Positions 51,507 through 54,366 of a stretch of 54,366 nt of DNA are shown here, one piece after another. The stretch's first letter is position 1; the number at the start of each line of letters is the position of its first letter. The notes below the pieces were generated by a model. It was given only the letters and a program-made list of their open reading frames with translations. It did not search any database and was not told the DNA's origin. Location: contig JAAEZM010000008.1 in assembly GCA_018222865.1 (NCBI GenBank), positions 100,732 to 155,097 of the forward strand. The letters run 5' to 3'. This DNA is from Alphaproteobacteria bacterium (GTDB taxonomy: Bacteria; Pseudomonadota; Alphaproteobacteria; Caulobacterales; Maricaulaceae). The translations under genes and the position numbers were made by a program.

Positions 51507-52513
51507 GGGAACCGGCTTTCTGGCGCACGGATGCGCCGCGCGGATCGGCGGCATTGACCCGGGCTCTGTTGAGACCGCTGGCGGCTTTGTATGCGTGGGC
51601 GGGGCGCCGTCGCCTGGCCCGGACGCTTCCGCAGAGCGTCGACTGTCCTGTGATCTGCGTGGGTAATCTCACACTGGGAGGCACCGGCAAGACACCGATC
51701 TCCCAGACCATTCTGGCACGGCTTGAGGCTATGGGGATAAAGGCCCAGGCCTTGTCCCGCGGCTATGGTGGCAAGCTGAAAGGCCCGGTGGAGGTTGATC
51801 CGGATCACCATGCGGCGGCCGATGTGGGCGATGAACCGCTCTTGCTGGCCCGCTCCGCACCGGTCTGGGTCAGCCGTGACCGGCCCGCGGGCGCCCAGGC
51901 TGCGTTCGAGGCGGGGGCGCAGATGATCATCATGGATGACGGGCATCAAAATCCGACTTTGAAGAAGGATTTGTCGATCATCGTTATTGATGGCGTGGCG
52001 GGCTGGGGAGCGAATCTCGTTTTTCCGGCGGGCCCTTTGCGTGAGCCTGTTCAAGACGGTCTGGCGCGCGCCGATGCGGTTATCGTCATGACGCCAGGGC
52101 CTGATCATATCCCGCGCTATCAGGCGCTTGGCCTCGACACGCTGGAGATCCCAGTCTTGCAGGCCTGGCTCGCTCCGCTTGAAGCCCCGCCAGCGGGGGC
52201 CTTGATTGCCTTTGCCGGGATTGGCCGGCCTGGAAAGTTTTTCGACAGCCTGGCTCGCGCGGGAGCGGATGTTCGCGATCAGGCCGATTATCCCGATCAT
52301 CATCCCTACAGCGCCTCGGATCTCAACTGGCTCGAAGCGTTGGCGCAAAAGCATGAGGCGCAGCTGATCACGACGGAGAAGGACTGGGTGCGCCTGCCGG
52401 CGGATTTCCGCAAACGTGTGACGGCCTGGCCTGTCCGCGCAGAATTTGCCAATCCGGCGGCTCTTGATGCCCTGTTGCATCGCGTCGTGGACGCTGCCAG
52501 CGAGCATGGGTAA
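51503..52513 (+). CDS. lpxK: Tetraacyldisaccharide 4'-kinase
   Basis: Phosphorylates the 4' position of the lipid A disaccharide. 336 residues from a GTG that overlaps the waaA stop. P-loop in GNLTLGGTGKTP, plus LSRGYGGKLKGPVEV, VGDEPLLLARSAPVW and MDDGHQNPTL, all family landmarks. Membrane-associated N-terminus. Follows the order waaA, lpxK seen in alphaproteobacteria. Confidence 0.97.
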   Translation: MREPAFWRTDAPRGSAALTRALLRPLAALYAWAGRRRLARTLPQSVDCPVICVGNLTLGGTGKTPISQTILARLEAMGIKAQALSRGYGGKLKGPVEVDPDHHAAADVGDEPLLLARSAPVWVSRDRPAGAQAAFEAGAQMIIMDDGHQNPTLKKDLSIIVIDGVAGWGANLVFPAGPLREPVQDGLARADAVIVMTPGPDHIPRYQALGLDTLEIPVLQAWLAPLEAPPAGALIAFAGIGRPGKFFDSLARAGADVRDQADYPDHHPYSASDLNWLEALAQKHEAQLITTEKDWVRLPADFRKRVTAWPVRAEFANPAALDALLHRVVDAASEHG

Positions 52514-52522
52514 ACCGGTGGC

Positions 52523-53461
52523 ATGACAGCACTGGTAAACGATACGCCTTTCCTGACGCGTCTGGGCTGGCGGGCGGAGGCCCTGGCCTGGGATGCCTAT
52601 GAGGCCTGGTATAAGGCGAAGGGGATTGATGCGGCCTCTGACGCAGCTGGCGCGCTTTTGCGCAAGCTCGGCCCGATGACGCCCGTCCACGAGGTCGCCC
52701 GGATCAATATGCAGCGCTGTTTTCCCGAGGCGGCCAAGCCCGAGCTGGACCGGCTTCTCGGGGCCATGTGGGAGAGTTTCGGACGCCTGATTGGCGAGAT
52801 GCCCCATCTGTCGGTGTTCGCAGGTCCGGAATTTGATGACCGGGTGGAGTTTATCGGTCGCGAACGTCTCGAAGCCGCACGCGATGCCGGAGAGGCCCTG
52901 GTGATCATCTCCATGCATCACTCGAACTGGGAAGTCGCTGCGGCGGCCATCTCCCAGACCGGACTGCCCTGCCACATCACCTATCGCGCCGCCAATAACC
53001 CGCTGATCGATCAGCGTATTTCCGCGACCCGCAAGGGTTATGGCGTGAAGACGTTGACGGCGAAGGGCGGGGATGGAGCCAAGGCGCTCATGCAGGCCCT
53101 GAAAGCCGGTGAGAGCGTCGCGCTGATGAACGACCAGAAAATGAATGACGGGGTGGAAGCGCCTTTCTTCGGGCACCCCTCCATGACCGCTCCCGGGCCG
53201 ACGCGCCTGGCCATGCGTCATGGTGTCAAACTGGTGCCGCTTTCTGTGCGGCGTCTGGGCGGTGTGAAATTCCGTGTCGAGGCACATGAGCCCATCGCCC
53301 TATCGGATGATCCGGACAAATCCGCGGCCATTATCGAGACGGTGACCCGCATCAATCAATGGGTTGAAAGCGAGATCCGACAGGCGCCAGAGCAATGGTT
53401 CTGGGTCCATCGCCGCTGGGCCAAATCGGTTTACAAACAGGCGCGCCAGTCCAAGGCCTGA
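52523..53461 (+). CDS. LpxL/HtrB-family late acyltransferase
   Basis: 312 residues; adds a secondary acyl chain to Kdo-lipid A. The HX4(D/E) active site appears as ISMHHSNWEVAAAA. Further markers are LMNDQKMNDGVEAPFFGHP and the C-terminal PEQWFWVHRRW. Which acyl chain is used cannot be read. It is the last plus-strand gene of the lipid A run, nine bases after lpxK. Confidence 0.93.
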   Translation: MTALVNDTPFLTRLGWRAEALAWDAYEAWYKAKGIDAASDAAGALLRKLGPMTPVHEVARINMQRCFPEAAKPELDRLLGAMWESFGRLIGEMPHLSVFAGPEFDDRVEFIGRERLEAARDAGEALVIISMHHSNWEVAAAAISQTGLPCHITYRAANNPLIDQRISATRKGYGVKTLTAKGGDGAKALMQALKAGESVALMNDQKMNDGVEAPFFGHPSMTAPGPTRLAMRHGVKLVPLSVRRLGGVKFRVEAHEPIALSDDPDKSAAIIETVTRINQWVESEIRQAPEQWFWVHRRWAKSVYKQARQSKA

Positions 53462-53471
53462 CGCATCAGTG

Positions 53472-54366
53472 CTAGAGCAGGTTTTTCAGATCCGAGGAGA
53501 AGCTCGGATAGGCGAAGAGGGTCGACTTGATCGCGCTCGCCGTGACTGTGTGCTTCATCGAGAAGGCGATGACATGGATCAGGTCATCGGCGTGGTGGCC
53601 CAGAATATGGGCGCCGACAATCTGATCGCTTTCCTCATCGATAAGGATTTTCGCCCAGGCGAGGCTTTCCGCATAGGACTTCCCGGAGAACCAGCCGCTC
53701 ATATCATTCACCGCGACGCGCAGTTTTGAGACCTGTTCCCGGGCCTGTGTTTCAGTCAGGCCGACACTGGCAAAACTCGGCACCGTATAGACCGCATTCG
53801 GGACGGCGAAATAATCGGGTTCTTCGGTCGCGCCATTGAGGATGTTGCGGGCCACCACCTGGCCTTCATACGTTGCCAGAGGAGAGAGTTGCGCGGTGTG
53901 AACAAGCGCATCCCCGGCTACCCAGATGGCCGGATTGCTCTTGGATTGAAGATGGGCATGCACATCAATGCGGATGCCGTCATGATCAATGCCCGCCTTG
54001 TCGAGATCGAGCGTGTCGACATTGGCCATCCGGCCCGCCCCGTTGATGACCTGCTCGGCGGCAATGATCAGCGTCTCGCCATCCTTTTCAAAGACAACTT
54101 CCCGACCCTTTTGCGCAGTCCGGATTTCCTTGACCCCGACACCGGTATGCACGGTCACACCCAGGCGCTCTGTCTCGGCCTGCAATTGAGCGACCGCATC
54201 CGTATCCAGGCGCGGCAGGAGCTGTGGCGCGAGTTCCAGAATGGTCACTTTTGTGCCGGCACGGGCATAGACATGGCTGAATTCCAGAGCGATCACGCCA
54301 CCGCCCACAAAGACCACACTTTCCGGCTGTTTCGGGTCGGAAAGCACATCATCAGAGGTGATCATG
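53472..54366 (-). CDS. FAD-dependent pyridine nucleotide-disulfide oxidoreductase-like protein (5'-truncated)
   Basis: C-terminal 297 residues; the start lies beyond the window (the first codon seen, ATG, is inside the usual ITSDDVL segment). The NAD(P)-binding motif is VVFVGGGVIALEFSHVYA, followed by FAD-region AIWVAGDAL and a dimerisation domain. In glutathione reductase-type enzymes the C-terminus carries HPTxxE; here it reads LFAYPSFSSDLKNLL, so the active His is absent. The redox-active CxxxxC would be in the missing N-terminal part. Likely an unusual reductase or mercuric-reductase-like protein, not a classical disulfide reductase. Confidence 0.85.
   Translation of the reverse strand, partial: MITSDDVLSDPKQPESVVFVGGGVIALEFSHVYARAGTKVTILELAPQLLPRLDTDAVAQLQAETERLGVTVHTGVGVKEIRTAQKGREVVFEKDGETLIIAAEQVINGAGRMANVDTLDLDKAGIDHDGIRIDVHAHLQSKSNPAIWVAGDALVHTAQLSPLATYEGQVVARNILNGATEEPDYFAVPNAVYTVPSFASVGLTETQAREQVSKLRVAVNDMSGWFSGKSYAESLAWAKILIDEESDQIVGAHILGHHADDLIHVIAFSMKHTVTASAIKSTLFAYPSFSSDLKNLL

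Noticed and set aside
51374..53287. Open frame of 637 codons on the minus strand across waaA, lpxK and the LpxL-type gene
   Set aside because: It is the antisense shadow of three well-matched plus-strand genes, has no recognisable domain, and its composition reflects GC-rich codon bias.

Overview
The window reads as a chromosomal segment of a moderately GC-rich alphaproteobacterium. The best fit is a marine, flagellated member of the Caulobacterales/Maricaulales group (Hyphomonadaceae or Maricaulaceae type). The pointers are a TipF-like degenerate EAL protein, a cheY-cheZ pair, the DUF3035 lipoprotein BamF, a groESL operon carrying both an RpoH-type promoter and a CIRCE operator, xseA next to a DUF2093 gene, and a DUF4170-MsbA-DUF374-waaA-lpxK lipid A block. 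The taxon is inferred from gene content. I see no tRNA, rRNA, CRISPR array, insertion sequence or prophage.

Layout. At 1-11.1 kb: the 3' part of a SapC-family gene, a DsbD/ScsB-type reductase, a small secreted protein, hisS, a possible small RNA between convergent genes, a charged coiled-coil secreted protein, an exported NagZ-like glycoside hydrolase, an acyltransferase-3 membrane protein and groEL-groES. The groEL tail and terminator are partly duplicated downstream. At 11.3-16.0 kb: an OmpA-type lipoprotein, tipF, a HAD-IIA phosphatase, and cheY-cheZ on the minus strand. At 15.6-23.3 kb, a plus-strand run: a MaoC-type hydratase, ribF, ileS, lspA, bamF and mutL. ileS and lspA overlap, and a perfect hairpin sits on the mutL ribosome binding site.

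At 23.4-32.9 kb: an FG-GAP repeat secreted protein, an unrecognised 374-residue protein, rsmD with an RluB-type pseudouridine synthase, tadA, a stand-alone amidohydrolase beta-sandwich protein that lacks its catalytic barrel, and a tightly packed six-gene minus-strand run (amidohydrolase, small membrane protein, APH-type kinase, NADAR protein, TSUP permease, GNAT). At 33-39.9 kb: purD diverging from xseA-DUF2093-M23, then a TetR regulator with two similar operator-like palindromes, the second in front of a two-gene operon of secreted proteins (S41-like plus unknown). At 40-43.5 kb: an AlaC-type aminotransferase, a YkvA-family protein, a 72-residue mini flagellar-rod-like protein, and a FrnE-type DsbA oxidoreductase with a MAPEG protein.

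At 43.5-53.5 kb: pmbA, DUF4170 and an MsbA-type ABC exporter, then (after a minus-strand histidine kinase and tyrosine phosphatase) DUF374 acyltransferase, waaA, lpxK and an LpxL-type acyltransferase. Together these complete and export Kdo-lipid A. The window ends inside a flavin disulfide-reductase-like gene.

The features most worth a second look are the groEL tail duplication, five convergent gene pairs that share a single CTAG as both stop codons, the TetR operator pair, the barrel-less amidohydrolase, the mini rod protein, the mutL hairpin and the candidate RNA elements at 5.1-5.26 kb and 42.3 kb. I did not find a clear new defence or mobile system.
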